This document shows positions 1 to 12,615 of a stretch of DNA of 64,000 nt, piece after piece. This stretch comes from Limanda limanda (taxonomy: Eukaryota > Chordata > Actinopteri > Pleuronectiformes > Pleuronectidae): NCBI RefSeq assembly GCF_963576545.1, contig NC_083656.1, positions 10,983,393-11,047,392 of the forward strand, written 5' to 3'. Every line of letters begins with the position of its first letter. The first letter of the stretch is position 1. The position numbers and the translations under genes were made by a program. A model generated the notes under the pieces. It was not told the origin of the DNA. It saw only the letters and a program-made list of their open reading frames with translations, and made no database searches.

Positions 1-369
1 TGGTACTGAACAATCAGGTTGTAGCGCTGCAATTTCCAGTAGATGTCGCTGTTCTCCTGCACCTCATTGAAGGTGTAGCTGAGTGAACACAAACAGCGTT
101 ACTATGAGGGTTGCTCAGCCATGTAGACAGATTGATTGACACCCGTCTCCTCGTCCTTTTACCTGAACATGGCGATCAGCAGGTTGACGAGCAGGATGTT
201 GGTGACGAGCAGGTAATCGACGAACAGAATCACCACCAGCCAGTTACCATACATCGTCCTGCATGGCTCAATAGCGCCCTGGATCAATGTCACATTGTGT
301 GTGCAGTCCCACTCTTCCCCAACTGGAACAGATACAAAATATACGTTACTTATTCTGCTTGCTAGGTAA

Positions 370-1330
370 CGTTGTATGCCTATCTCTCGCTTATTTGATC
401 CCAGCTGATTGTTGTGCATGTTGTGCTACAGCTTGATTCAGCTATGGCTGTGGAGACTCTCACCCGCCAGGTTGCTGTGGCTTTACCTTAGCTTGACAGG
501 GCGCTACCTATTGACCCATTACTTCTGAAAATTTGTTTCTGTCATTTGAATTACTAAATTTGTTTATTTCGCCTTTTTAGAGGCCCTGCTCCTTCGTCGG
601 CCGTCATGGCCACTACGCTTAAGGCGGCCCTGCTGTTGTGGCTTTTATGGAACTGTTCTAACTGTTAAAGACTGTCCAGGCTCTAAAGGAAGTGTCCAGC
701 TATTTAAGAAGTGTTATCTCTCTTTAACTGTGGCTCTCCACGCGCAGTTGAGTTGAAGCGTGGAGTGACCACCACGGGGGATGCCTTACTTTTAATAATA
801 TCCTAATTCCATTCACATTGTTGTTTCTATTGGTTTGTAATTGGTTTATTTTGTTTTGCTTTGTATGTTTTCTGTTTTTCATCAGTAGTGATTTAGCACT
901 GACACGTTTTATTTGTCTTTTTATTGTTGGTCAGGTGCTGTCGACCTTAGGCAGCGACCCAATCCCTGGTGGTGGCGTTTTCTTCACGACCCGTTATGTT
1001 GGTTTGCAGTGACACGGGTGGTTAGTTTATTAATCCTTCCATTTTTCCTTTTCTTGGTTCTCGTCGCCATGGTAAGTCCCAGCCCTGTCCATGTGTTGGT
1101 CTTGTCTGAAGTGTTTTATTTCATATGTTAATTTGTGCTCAGTTTGTTTAATTTTGCCTTTTGTTGGTTGATGCATTTGAGTGTATTCAAGTTTTTTTCT
1201 ACAAGTAAAACACGTCTCTTGCCCTGTGATATACACAAACCTGTGCTGTTGCACACACAATAGTTAGTTATTTCCTGGAGGTGAAATTCCCTAGGTGGCG
1301 TTGTTGCCATCTCTCATTATCCATGCTTTC
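370..1330. other. Copy-A-specific intron insertion, unidentified
   Basis: The intron between exons 163-322 and 1464-1638 is 1,141 bases in copy A but only 126 bases in copy B (29203-29328). The extra sequence is AT-rich with T-rich stretches. I see no convincing coding sequence and no terminal repeats, so I cannot name the element. Boundaries are approximate. Confidence 0.5.
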
Positions 1331-1337
1331 CCTCACG

Positions 1338-1458
<121 letters not shown>

Positions 1459-2448
1459 TTTACCGTCCATCTCTTCCACAGGGATCTGCCCAAAGATGTG
1501 CAAATACATCCTGTAAAAAAAACGGCGTAAGATGCGATCCAGGCTCTGGTCGTAGGAATACAGCAGAGCCTGGTTGGCTAGTCCATACGCCATGAGCCAC
1601 ACCCCCAGGAAGAAGAGGAAGATGAAGACATCCTTCATCTGAAAAGGAGACATCAGAATTGTTTGGTTGTCATTGAGTTGCCATAATGAATTTAGACATT
1701 AGTAACATGTCAGCTTGAAGGCATCCTCTCACCATCTTGCCGAGCATGAGGATTTTTGGACCAAGCTGTTTTTGGATGGCAAAGATGTGAATGAGGCGGA
1801 GGGTGAACACCATGTAGTCCACACACAGGAATTGCCGGCCATATCCATATGACATGGGGAACATCCTACAGGCACAGAGTGAAGCAAAACAAACTGTGGT
1901 AACAGCGACACCCAGTGGCTAGTTGGTAAAATAACAACATGTGCATATTTTGAATGCTGAAATGCTTTTCCATGTCTTACACATCCTAATATACAGTATA
2001 TGGGTAAACAAGGAAATTGTTGAGGAAAAAAAATCTACCTGACAATGTAGAGGACATATCTATTGACAAATCCTTGATTCACTCCCCGAACACCAGAATT
2101 TAATGGATTCTTCCCAGACCCATACCAATATTTTTTGAATAATCCTTCTAGCTAACACACCGACAGACAAACAGTGACAGAGGTGAAAACACAATATTTA
2201 TGTTCTGTGCGTCATCACACCTGCAGATTACTCCAATGATGAAGAGAAAGATGGCAATGAGGTCACACTTGCTCCAAACATCCTGGATTTAAACTCTCAT
2301 CCTCTGTCGACAACTCAGCGACCCCAAAAAGAAAGTCTTGGAGAAGAAAACACAGACTTAACAGATCAGTACATCTTAAAACTTAAGTAATGTTCTGTTT
2401 AAAAGATCAAACATTGTTTTATTTTCACCTGTATTTTTACAATTGTTA

Positions 2449-2985
2449 AATGTAACGATCTGGCACTTTAGTTTATATGTTTAATCTTAATTGTAAAAGT
2501 GTTTTCTGTTTTAGTAAATCTCTGCTGTGTGTGTTCGAGTTGTTTTCATGTTTGCACACATTGTTTCTGTTTTATTTTGTAGTCTCTGTTCCTTGTGTGT
2601 TGTTTCTGTCTTCACTTCCTGTCTTTGATTGTCTGCCCCAGTCCTCATGTGTTACACCTGTGTTCAATTGCCCATGCCTTCCCTGTGTGTATTTAAGCCT
2701 CTGTCCTTCCCTTTGTCCTTGTCGGATTGTTCTTGTTGCTCTGGTCGTGCTTGTCGTTGATGTTCCATGGTGCTGTCCTTTCCTGGGTTCCTGTCCTGCC
2801 CTGTCCTGATCTCCTGAGCCTCTGCACCTCTGAATCCCCTGTGTAAGCTTCCTTGTGTTTTTTGTTTCTCCCCTTCAGTGTTTATGTTTTGTGTTTTTGT
2901 CTAGTTAAGACTCTTCTTATATGAAATACTCTTTTTGTTAAAACCTCTGCTCCTGGGTCCTACTGCTTCCACTAAACCTGACTTC
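2449..2985. mobile_element. Copy-A-specific insertion, solo-LTR- or SINE-like
   Basis: About 530 bases present in copy A but absent from the matching intron of copy B (empty site near 30,300-30,325). The motif TTTTACAATTGTTA occurs on both flanks (about 2436-2449 and 2994-3007) and once in copy B, as expected of a target duplication. The insert holds a TATTTAAG promoter-like box near 2691 and pyrimidine-rich DNA. The family is not identified. Confidence 0.6.
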
Positions 2986-3464
2986 TTATTTTTTTTACAA
3001 TTGTTAGAGGTGAAGTTGATTCATTAACTATGAAGCGTCCCATTAAACGTCTCTTTGCACTCACCTCTCGGATCTCCTCACACACGATGGTGAACACCCA
3101 GAAGTACAGCACGTACTCGGTGGCAGCCGGACCATCGGGCGGAGGGAGCTTGAAGTCCACCAGCAGCACGTAGGCGAAAAGCAGGAGGAAGAGGAAGTAC
3201 ATCAGGACGTTGCCCAGAAACGAGGTGACTGGTGCGAACCAGTAGGTGCCATCTCGACACGATAAACGGGCACTTTGGTGGCCTGGGAGTCTGAGGTATG
3301 CCTGTGAGGAAGGTCGGTGGACATTGGATTACCGGCCCATTACAGATGAATGAAATAATTTCTTTCTCAGAGCATGAGGCGACAATGGAAACGCTGATTG
3401 TTAACTTCAAAATCGATGCAAATGAAGGTCCTGCCTGACATCAAACATAAAAATGAGTCTGGAC

Positions 3465-4302
3465 TAGGGTTGCAAAGGGGCGGAAACTTTCCGGAAACTT
3501 TCCGGAAACTTTCCATGGGAAGTTTAGCTCGGGAATTTGGGGAATTTTGAAAAAAAAAAAAAAAATACGCAAATTAAACGCTGAGCAATAAAAACATCAT
3601 TCAAAACACTATTTTAAAGATGTATGGAATGCAGCACACGCTGCAAGTTGAATTCCAACCCTCCACTGGGCATTCTTACACCACATGCACAGATAATTCC
3701 CAGCATCCTGCACTCTACAGCAGGGCTGATTGAGGCCTGCTGTAGAGTGAAGGACTAGTCAGGTAAGTTTCGATGATATCACTGGGGAAAATATATTAGC
3801 ATGCTGATTGAGGATTGTTCATCTGTTCATCTAGCCTTTTTCCATTCATTTATCCATCAATTGTAAAATATGTTTACAGACTATTCCAATTGTTTGGCTA
3901 ACTTTTTATATCTCTGGCATTGCATTAGCTTTTTTTTACAAACTTTTTTCTCATCTTATCTACAGAACAATGCCACGTGCACTATCTCATGTGTGGAGAC
4001 ATTTCACCCAATCCAATGTAGAAGGAAAGGCTGTGTACATTTGCAAATACTGTGAAAAGACCTATGTTAAGAATGACACAAAGATGCAGAAGCATATAGT
4101 CAAGTGCCCAAAGTTTCCTCAGGGCTCAAATCAGCCTATGACAAAACAAAATGTTAATATTTATGTCTGTATGACAAGGTAAATACAGTTAGTATAAATC
4201 ACCCACAACATTTCCAGTTTATTCCCGCTAATTTCCGTATATTCCCGTTAATTCCCATGGAGAGTTTCCAACTTTGAATATTCCCGGAATTTTGCAACCC
4301 TA
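3465..4302 (+). mobile_element. Non-autonomous hAT transposon with BED-finger remnant
   Basis: The element has perfect 12-bp terminal inverted repeats (TAGGGTTGCAAA) and an exact 8-bp target duplication GTCTGGAC at 3457-3464 and 4303-4310. The matching site in copy B (about 30,792) has a single GTCTGGAC and no insert, so it landed after the trpm4 duplication. A frame at 3970-4182 encodes a BED-type zinc-finger piece (CKYC, then a spaced H and C), the DNA-binding end of hAT transposases. The catalytic part is missing. Near each end are short copies of a GGAAACTTTCC-like motif, probably transposase-binding subterminal repeats. Confidence 0.93.
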
Positions 4303-5220
4303 GTCTGGACGGAGCAGGCAGAGGCACCTGGTGTGTGTCCATGTGGTTGTGTATTTTATTTCCTCTGTGAATCCCTTCAACATTGCATTGACAGCTAAAC
4401 TTTCAGGAAACTTTCGTAATGACGTTCAGCATCAAGCGTCAGGCACGACCAGCGTCAAGCGTTAATGTTACGTGTGAGTCCTGCGTTAGAGGTCCTGGAC
4501 CCACCTTTGAGGTGTGCTGCCCTCGGATTGATTTCATCTTGTGAGACAAGAATCACATACAAAGCAGTTGTTCCAATTCAAAGCTGCATCCGACACATCC
4601 ATTCAGTTGCATTTACATGATAAAAAAAAATCAAAACCCGGATCCTTGATACAGCTGATCTACAGAAAACCCCTGAGTTATGCAAGTAGGAGTATTACAT
4701 ATGCTTGATGTCGGAAAAGGAGGAGACTGTGGTGCCGTAGAGGCTGTCGCTGTCCAGTCCTTGTGCATCCTTGTTAGGCTTGCCCTCCTCCTCTGGCTCC
4801 TGGTCCTCGTGTTTCCTATGTTGCAAAGTTTTAGGAGAGATAACACTCTATTGAACAGGCATTTTTGTGTGGGGAAATCTATATCCTCTGGATACTCATC
4901 ACAAAGAACAGTGTTGTCAAAAATCACAGTGTGGTACACGTGGACTTTACCTGAAGGAGATTAAGTTTGTGTAGCAGAGGAAGGGGCAGAAGAACGTGAG
5001 CACCAGCTTCCACACCTTTGTGTTCCTCTTCATGTCACCCCACCAGATCTGCGACAACAGAGACTGGAGAAGGGGAGACCATTTATGGTGTCTTTATTAT
5101 TTATGTATTATAACAACAACTCACAGCTTATTACAGCAGATTCCCATATGAGGAAGAGCACAAGGGGGTGATTTATTTATCTTTAACATTAAATACCGGC
5201 CGAGCTTTAATAGAAGTGGT

Positions 5221-5930
5221 TACTGTTAGGGTTTCAAATTTTAGCTAGTCTGTGTCTGACTGAACTCTTTGCAATAAAGCAGGAGCGGGGGGCATGCACA
5301 GTTTGGGTCAGATATTATGCCTTCATACAAATGATTTATAAACAACCGTTGCTGCTTGGTGTTAATCTTTTACTTATTCTCATTTCTAACTTTTGATATT
5401 AAAACATAATTCCCTTAGCTGCATTAGACATCAGCAGTCCCATCTGGGGAGAGTCAGACTGACATTGTTTGGGTTTAGTTGTTTCAAATGTTTACACAAA
5501 CAGAACATACTGCCGATAAAGCAGGAACACAATATTCTCTTCTCCAATGGACAACCACTGGCCCTCATGGCATCAGCTGTGTCAAGGCCTTTCAAGAAGT
5601 GAACATTTTTGTCTAGCAACTCTCAGAGGAGGCTTGAGATTGGGAGTGGCTCCTGTTCACTTCTGTATTCCAGTGCCAAGAGGATGGACTACGCCTGCCC
5701 ACTATCGAGGAAGAACCAAGGACTGTTATAAAATAAGACAGACGCCGGCTGTTTGATGCGTTTTGATGCGACTCAAGACTGTCGAGTGCTGCTAGAGTGC
5801 CGGGCATTGTGTTGGATGCCCATTGTTTTGCTGTTCATACCTTTCATTGCTTTCTAAATAAATACTTGATTGAACCAAACTGAGTTCGGCTCATCCTCTC
5901 ATATTTAGGATAAACGACCACGCAACGACA
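5221..5930 (+). mobile_element. 5' long terminal repeat of a retroelement
   Basis: A sequence of about 700 bases with an AATAAA at about 5858-5863, followed by a retroviral-type primer-binding site at 5935. A related sequence in the opposite orientation lies at about 25,516-26,130. The left edge is approximate, set where similarity to copy B's intron ends. No 3' LTR was seen in this window, so the element is incomplete. It sits in the copy-A intron between exons 4951-5063 and 12890-13035. Confidence 0.7.
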
Positions 5931-5934
5931 AATT

Positions 5935-5950
5935 TGGTGACCCCGAAGTG
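5935..5950 (+). other. Primer-binding site, tRNA-Trp type
   Basis: TGGTGACCCCGAAGTG lies 4 bases beyond the presumed end of the LTR. It is complementary, with one mismatch, to the 3' end of vertebrate tRNA-Trp including CCA. This supports a reverse-transcribing LTR element and fixes its orientation as plus. Confidence 0.65.
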
Positions 5951-7203
5951 ATCCTTAAGAAGATTTGACCGACATGATACTTAAGAGAAGTTTTGACCGA
6001 CGTGATCCTGAAGAGAAGTTTTTTGACCAGAAAGGCTGGAGACCCCAAGGACGAGAATGCTCCTATCGATTCTCCACATACTTAAACCAAGAGGTAAGCA
6101 GAAACCTTTTAAAACAAATTCTGTTTAGTAATAGATTATGAGTGTGCGGAGAGGAGAAAGAAGGTAAAATAATGTGTAGTATTTCTTTGGGAAGCAATGA
6201 AAGAGTACGGCAAAGCAATGTTAATCAAGGGAATAAAAACTGTATAGAGGATTCCCGGTTTTGGCGCAACAAATACAAAAAATTGACGATTCAAATAATT
6301 GTTTGTAAATACTGCAACCTAAGTTAGTTAGGGTGTGTCCGGAGGAAGCGGTTAGCCTGCACCGGCGAAGTGAGGGACAAAAACTGCCAAATACACTGTT
6401 GCTTAATCGGGGCCTACCATAGAAGATTCAGGATCCACGATTGCAGTGGGATCTGGAGATGGAGTGCCTGTTCTGACGAGAACAGGTGCTTAGCGGGCCA
6501 GATACACTGTTGAATCGATCCTGAAGAAAAAATAATAAGGAACCGAGAAAATATTGTGTGCTGGAGATGTGGTGCTGTTATGACTAGACCAGACGCTTAA
6601 CTGAAACCAGTCACAACCTTTGGATCGGCCCTTGAACTTGAAGATGAAACGGCTGTGAAAATATTGTAATTCTGTACGTGGCATCTGCTCTGACGGGACT
6701 GAAGATTATCGAGCCAGAATGCAACTTTGAATCAAGTCTAAGATTAGTTAACGCGACTCAGGTAATCACATATGATAATTCTGCACCAGTCACCTGTACT
6801 GACAAGACAGGAGCTTGACTGTCAGAATTTACCGTTGCTTGAGTCGAGCTCAAAATGAATAGACGCCAATATCATAAAAATATTATTGTGAGCATATTTG
6901 AATTGTCCTAATAATAACTGCATGTGAAGTAACTAGTGTGAATGAAAGTGTGTGTGTGGAAAACGAGAGAGGAGGAGAGAAAAAAAGAGTGAAGGTCAGC
7001 TGGCTGACAGACAGAGAAAAAAACTGACTGAGACATAGGAAAAATTAGACTAGAAGTGGTATACGGCACGCCTGCCATCTGATGTATGTTGTATGTATGG
7101 ACGGTAGGGGTAAACCTGTAAAGGACTTGCCAAAGAAAGTAAAAGAATGTTGACTGAAGGCTGGAGAGATGAAGTAAATACGAGAAAGATAGTTATGGTT
7201 AGC
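5951..7203 (+). mobile_element. Degenerate internal region of the LTR element
   Basis: Sequence between the primer-binding site and the nested hAT. It starts with a leader-like stretch containing repeated GACCGACxTGATCCT-type motifs and then a region rich in short open frames. No intact gag, protease or polymerase frame is visible. Sequence after 11,273 may be its continuation. Confidence 0.45.
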
Positions 7204-7266
7204 AGGGTTTCCCCCAGTGCGTTATAGGGAAACATCGAAGTAGCGGATTTAACCCAAAGTGGTTAG

Positions 7267-10044
7267 GTGAACCTAAATTTAGTGGATGGCTCTTCAAGAC
7301 CGAGTATGGTAAGCATGTTTTGTACTATTAAAATATCAACAATAGGAGCCTGCATAGATAACTATCTCTCACTAAACACGGATGAAACAACCGCCAGTGT
7401 AAGGTGGGAAGCATCCAAGGCATATATAAGGGGAGAAATTATTAAATATACAAGCTCAAAGACTAAACAGAACAAAAAGGAAATGCAAACATTGGAAGGA
7501 CAGATTAAAACACTAGAATTAGATCTTTATGAGAATAATGACGAGGACAAACAGCAACAATTAACAGTAATGAGAGCTGAATACAATAAACTCACAACTG
7601 ACAAGGTTGCTAAAAACCTCTTATGGACCAAACAAGCATACTATGATCAGGGTGAAAAGCCAAGCAAACTACTGGCTTAGCGGGTTAAGAAAATGCAAGC
7701 CGAAAGAACAATTAACAGTATAAAGACAATTTCAGGCGATTTAACAACAGACCCAACTGAAATGAATGCTACCTTCAGAAACTTTTATGAACTATTGTAC
7801 GAATCAGAATATGCAGGAGCTACACAACAACAAACATTTCTCGATCAGCTACAGTTCCAGAGCTTATCTGAAGATGAAAAGGAAGCACTGGACGGGACAT
7901 TAACAGTTGAGGATCTTTATGACGCCATGAGCAGTATGAACAGTGGGAAAGCACCTGGTCCCGACGGGATAGAATTTTATAAGAAGTTTAAACAGAAATT
8001 TGCGCAACCTTTATTAGATATGTTTAACGAATCATATAAAACAGGAACTCTTCCACCATCGTTAAGATTAGCTATGATAACTGTGATACTTAAACCTGAC
8101 AAATCACCAACCAGTTGTTCATCTTTCAGGCCCATTAGTTTAATGGGATGTGATACAAAAATATTAGAAATACAGAAATATTGACTAATACAATTTCTAA
8201 ACCTTTCAGTTTACAACGCTCAACCAGGCAAGGCTGCACTTTGTCTCCTCTGCTCTTCACTTTAGCAATAGAACCTCTCGCGATCGCAGTAAGGACACCT
8301 AGGAATATATCCGGCATCAGGATTTGGGACATAGAGCATCATATAGCATTATATTCTGATTTTATAATTTTTTTCTTAACGAACCTGAGGAACAGTATTC
8401 CAAATTTGACTCCTGTACTCGAAAACTTTGGAGAGTTTTCTGAATATAGAATAAACAAATCTAAGTCAGTATTATTATTCCTAAATGAAGAAGAAAGACG
8501 CAACCCCAAAATAAATACACCATTTATGGCCACGCAGGATTGATTTAAATATCTGGGTATTAAGATTGCCCCAAAACTTGGCGACATTGTCCCTATAAAC
8601 TATATCCCTCTCGTAGACGAAGTGACAGAAAAGTTGGACCGGTGGTCTAAATTGCAGATATCAATGATTGGTCGTATAAATCTTATTAAAATGTCTATTA
8701 TACCCAAATTTATATATATTTTCCAAGCACTCCCGCTTCCATTACCAAGTAACTTTTATAAAACAACTGATAGTATATTTAGCCAGTTCATTTGGAACAA
8801 TAAAAAGGGTAGAATCCGGCTCAAGTTATTATATTTACCCTATGAAAGGGGAGGACTTCGGGTCCCAAACCTGAAATGGTATTATTGGGCTACTCAATTA
8901 AGTTCTGCAATGTACTATTTTTCTTCAACCACAACACCTCCTTGGGTAAATATTGAACAAAAATTAGTGTCAGATTTGCCCATAAAGCAGTATTTATATT
9001 CCTCAGATATCAAGACACTGAAAAAACAGACAAGAAACCCTTTTGTTAAAAATACAATATCAGTGTGGTATGCAGCACATAACCTGGTTGATGAAACATT
9101 AACTTTGTCACAACTTACTCCTATCTGGGGCAACAGACAATTCAAACCTGGTAGATTGGATGGAGGATTCAAATTATGGGCAGAGAAAGGAATTGGGACC
9201 GTTTCGGACCTTTACTTTGAAGGTACCCTTTTCAGATTTGATCAACTTTGTCATAAGTACGGAGTTCCTCAAAAAAAATTTCAAATATTTGCAATTAAGA
9301 AGTTTTATTGAAAACAAAATCTGAGACATTCATGGCCATACCCCCGCTATCGATTATTGAGAAAACGGTGATTAATAATTTGAATGGTAAAAAAAATATA
9401 TCTAGATTCTATAACCTTTTAGCGGAGAACTCAACAGAATCAGCATCAGATAAATTAAATGCGTGGAGAACAGACACACATGAAAATATTAGTGAAGAAG
9501 ATTGGCGAGAGCATGTTTAAAAGCGCAAAAGAATTAAATTAACACAAGGTTAAAATTGATCCAGTATAAGTGGTTAATGAGGGTTTATATAACCCCTGCA
9601 AAACTCCACCATATCTCCCCTAACATCCCGGATGTTTGTGTTAAATGTCTGACTGAAAAGGGAACTTTGATTCACTGCCTATGGGAATGCTATAGGATTT
9701 TGGTATTTTGGGAAAATGTGGTTAAATGTTTATCACGGATGGTTAAGTGTAACATTCCTTTGACGTCAACAATCTGTATACTTGGAATATACCCCAAAGA
9801 CTCCATCAGAACAACAAAGCAATCGAAGATGGTTGACTTTGGACTTCTCCATGCAAGGAGAGTGATTGCACTATATTGGAAAAATGTAGAACCACCATCA
9901 CTGGCAATATGGAAGAAGGAGTTGATGACTTGTCTTGGACTGGAGAGATTGACATACATTGTTAAAGGTAAACAGGAGGAGTTTGCTTGTATTTGGGAAT
10001 CATTTATGTCATTTTTGACCAATGAAACGGATAACACTGACTGA
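7267..10044 (+). mobile_element. Truncated, inactive L1-type LINE (ORF2 remains)
   Basis: Broken plus-strand frames form a collinear L1-type ORF2: the stretch before the reverse transcriptase at 7267-7677, the fingers/palm with GKAPGPDG and a degenerate FRPISLMGCDTK at 7693-8184, RQGCTLSPLLF at 8181-8543, the C-terminal domain at 8622-9311, and the tail at 9308-10044. Stops interrupt the frame at about 7678, 8182, 8541, 9309 and 9518. There is an internal deletion between TKILE and the RQGC block, and the YADD catalytic box is replaced by YSDF, so it cannot be active. The 5' end with ORF1 and the endonuclease is missing, the usual 5' truncation. Confidence 0.88.
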
Positions 10045-10605
10045 ACAACAGGTTGTGAAATGATCCTGCCTTTTTTTCTTTTTTCTTATTTTTATTTGTT
10101 TTTATTTATTTATTTAATTTTTTACTCCATTAGTTTGATGTCTGTTGTCATTGTCCATTTTATTTATTTATTTTTTCTTTGTCTGTGTGAATGAGTGGCT
10201 GTTTGAGGGGATATACATGAAAATGTTTGTAAATTCTGCGTAAAGTTTGATATGCACATGAAAAAAAATATCAACAATATTATGCTCGCTAATTTCATAT
10301 TGGTTTTTAATTTTGCTACTCAAGTATCATATCAACTGTATCATGACCAGACAAACAAAAGTATGTAGGTGCAATTTGAAAAACGCAACAGGAAGACTGC
10401 TATTTTGCATTTAGTGGCCATTTTGGTCATATTCCACATTTTTACTTATTTATTATTATTATACAATCGGTGTATCGGTGTTCAAGGTTCATGTGGGCCA
10501 GGGCATCTTTAAGGTAAGCAGCAGAAGCAAAATGTTGAATAGAAATGTTTGTTTTTTTAACTTCTGTTTTCCTAACACTTTTTACTCTTTGCTTTATCCT
10601 ACTAG

Positions 10606-11015
10606 GATAAGTCACAGTTGGAGGTAATGCAGGAGCTGGCCTTTGACTTTGATGAGCTGAAGCTCCTGTACCCAAACCTGGCCCAGCTCTCTGCCATTGC
10701 ACTGACAATTCCTGTGTCAAGTGTCAACTGCGAGAGAGATTTCTCAGCTATGAACAGGGTGAGTATTTTGTTTTCACTTTTCTGCTAGCAGTTTAAGTAG
10801 GTACACATTTGTTTAATGTCAGTTATGTGATTATTTTTCAATAGATCAAGACAGACCTCAGGAACAGGCTGCAGGGGAAAAGCCTAACTGCCTGCCTCCG
10901 TATAAAAATAAATGGTCCCTCTGTGGCTGATCTTGACTACAGTATGGAGGAGTTCTTTCAGAAGCCGAGACGGATCACTTGCCGTGATCCAACCTGCACC
11001 CTGTGCAAGAAGTAA
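10606..11015 (+). pseudogene. hAT transposase C-terminal dimerisation domain, two exons
   Basis: Exon 10606-10758 (after CTACTAG) and exon 10845-11015 (after CAATAG) join in frame and end in TAA at 11013-11015. The product contains IPVSSVNCERDFSAMNR and then IKTDLRNRLQ, the classic hAT C-terminal dimerisation signature. It ends in CRDPTCTLCKK. The upstream two thirds of the transposase are absent, replaced by the L1 fragment and AT-rich sequence, so this is a relic. Confidence 0.85.
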
Positions 11016-11635
11016 AAGAGGTCACACAGCATACCTCAGGCCCTGAGATCCCTGTTCCCCCTTGGCCATGTTTGCACTTTTTTATTAATGTTAATTTATT
11101 TTACTTTTAAATGTGACCAGAAATGGCTTGTTTTTTTAGATTCACTTACATTTGACTTGAAAACGAATTGAAAATATTATTTTTTACAAAAACAGTCGGC
11201 CGTCGGTCGGCCGCCGGTTGGCTTCTCTAGCGGCCCTACCACCAGGCTTAGCAAGTTTTCTGGGGGAAACCCTGTGGTTAGTAAGAAGAAAGATCTGTAG
11301 GAGCGAGATGTTTCAATCCAGTGATATCTTGCTCTGAGATGGATAATAGAGGGTAAAACTTGAGTGGTAAAAGAAAGTAGGGGAAGACATGTGGGAATAG
11401 AAGGTTTTCGTAGGTGCATCATAAGGAGGCTTGGTTGTTTGTTTTTTACTATTGCTTCACTGAATAATTAACATTACAATTTGGCACAAATTGGTTGTTT
11501 CGGATATTTCCAATATATCTGATCCATTAGAGGAAAAGAAAAAAGTTCTGGCCTCCAAATTTCTATATAAAATCCAATCACTTAAATATCTTATCTTTAT
11601 TTTTTACCTCACACTGCAGGGATATAAGTAGATAC

Positions 11636-12372
11636 TAGAGATGAGCCGGATACTCTGCTGAAACGAGTATCCGGTACGGATAAAGCACTTTTGCCGAGTA
11701 AGATTATTATACGAGTAATCTGAGTCATTATCTGTGCTCGGACTGAATGAAAATCCTCACACAGCGTCACAGCGCTCCTCCCGTCACACACGGCTCTGCT
11801 CACTCACTCACAGAACAGCTCTCTGTCTCTCAGTCACTCAGGTTCACTGCGCATCGGGACTGTTCCATAGGCTCAGTCAAGGAAGCAGAAATGATTCGTT
11901 CATTTCCCGACGGGGTCTTCGGGTACGAGTCTTTGGAAAAATTTTCACGAGACCTGCATTGGCTCAGTAGAGGAGCGCTGGAGATGCGAGGGACGTTCAC
12001 TGTCTCCCGGAGAAATGAACACTCTGTGTTTTTAGTATGGAAAGACGTGAATTGTATTTGTTCACGGGTCATGGTGACTGGTTTTGTTGTTTTCACTTTA
12101 CATTTACACTTACTTTACAGTAAAGTAAACCTCTATTAAATACAGTACAACATGACAGTTTGTATGGTTTTTGGAAATTGTCATTTATTATCACACTGGC
12201 ATTTCATTATCACGGCAAACAATTACACTGCACTAAACTTTAAGTGTTAATGTAAGGTGAAAATAGCAAGGCCAGTCTGTGTGACTTGTGAACGAATGTG
12301 GATTGCGTCTTTCTGTGCTGGGGACACAGAGTGTTCGTTTCTCCGGGAGACAGTGAACGTCCCTCGCATCTC

Positions 12373-12410
<38 letters not shown>

Positions 12411-12615
12411 CTGGTGTGGAAATAATTAAAAAAAAATTAAAATTAAAAAAAATCATAAAAAAATTTCAAAGTTAAAAAAGAAAGTTATGTTGAACCAGCC
12501 CACTTCCGGGTTAAATCACACCCACTTCCGGGTTAGGCCCCTCCCACTCCGAGTACGGATACGGATAATTCATATGGTTAACAGATACAGATAATGCTGT
12601 ACTCGCTCATCCCTA
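11636..12615. mobile_element. hAT-type MITE with long internal inverted repeat
   Basis: Ends TAGAGATGAGC and GCTCATCCCTA are inverted repeats (10 of 11). An exact 8-bp target duplication GTAGATAC lies at 11,628-11,635 and 12,616-12,623. Both ends carry GAGTAyGGATAC-like subterminal repeats. No transposase is present. The interior is dominated by an inverted repeat (11,981-12,372), so short frames reading EMRGTFTVSRRNEHSV appear on both strands and are not genes. Confidence 0.9.
11981..12372. repeat. Long inverted repeat (about 120-130 bp arms)
   Basis: Arm 1 at about 11,981-12,110 begins GAGATGCGAGGGACGTTCAC. Arm 2 at about 12,252-12,372 is its imperfect reverse complement and is followed by a CA run. 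The spacer is about 140 bases. It lies inside the MITE and could fold as a cruciform or double-stranded RNA hairpin. Confidence 0.88.

Larger units (their letters stand above)
7204..11272 (+). mobile_element. hAT transposon carrying a nested L1
   Basis: Terminal inverted repeats CAGGGTTTCCCCCAG at 7204-7218 and the reverse complement at about 11,258-11,272. The flanks share TGGTTAG (7 of the expected 8 target-duplication bases) on both sides. Its own transposase survives only as a C-terminal piece at 10,606-11,015. The left part is occupied by an L1 fragment. The element itself sits inside the LTR-element debris, giving a three-layer nest. Confidence 0.72.

Noticed and set aside
7267..10044. 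Chain of reverse-transcriptase-like frames considered as a novel retron-like system
   Set aside because: The order and motifs are those of an ordinary 5'-truncated L1 ORF2 with stops and a lost YADD box.
11747..12456. Shared EMRGTFTVSRRNEHSV frames on opposite strands, which looked like a duplicated gene
   Set aside because: They come from the two arms of the MITE's inverted repeat.
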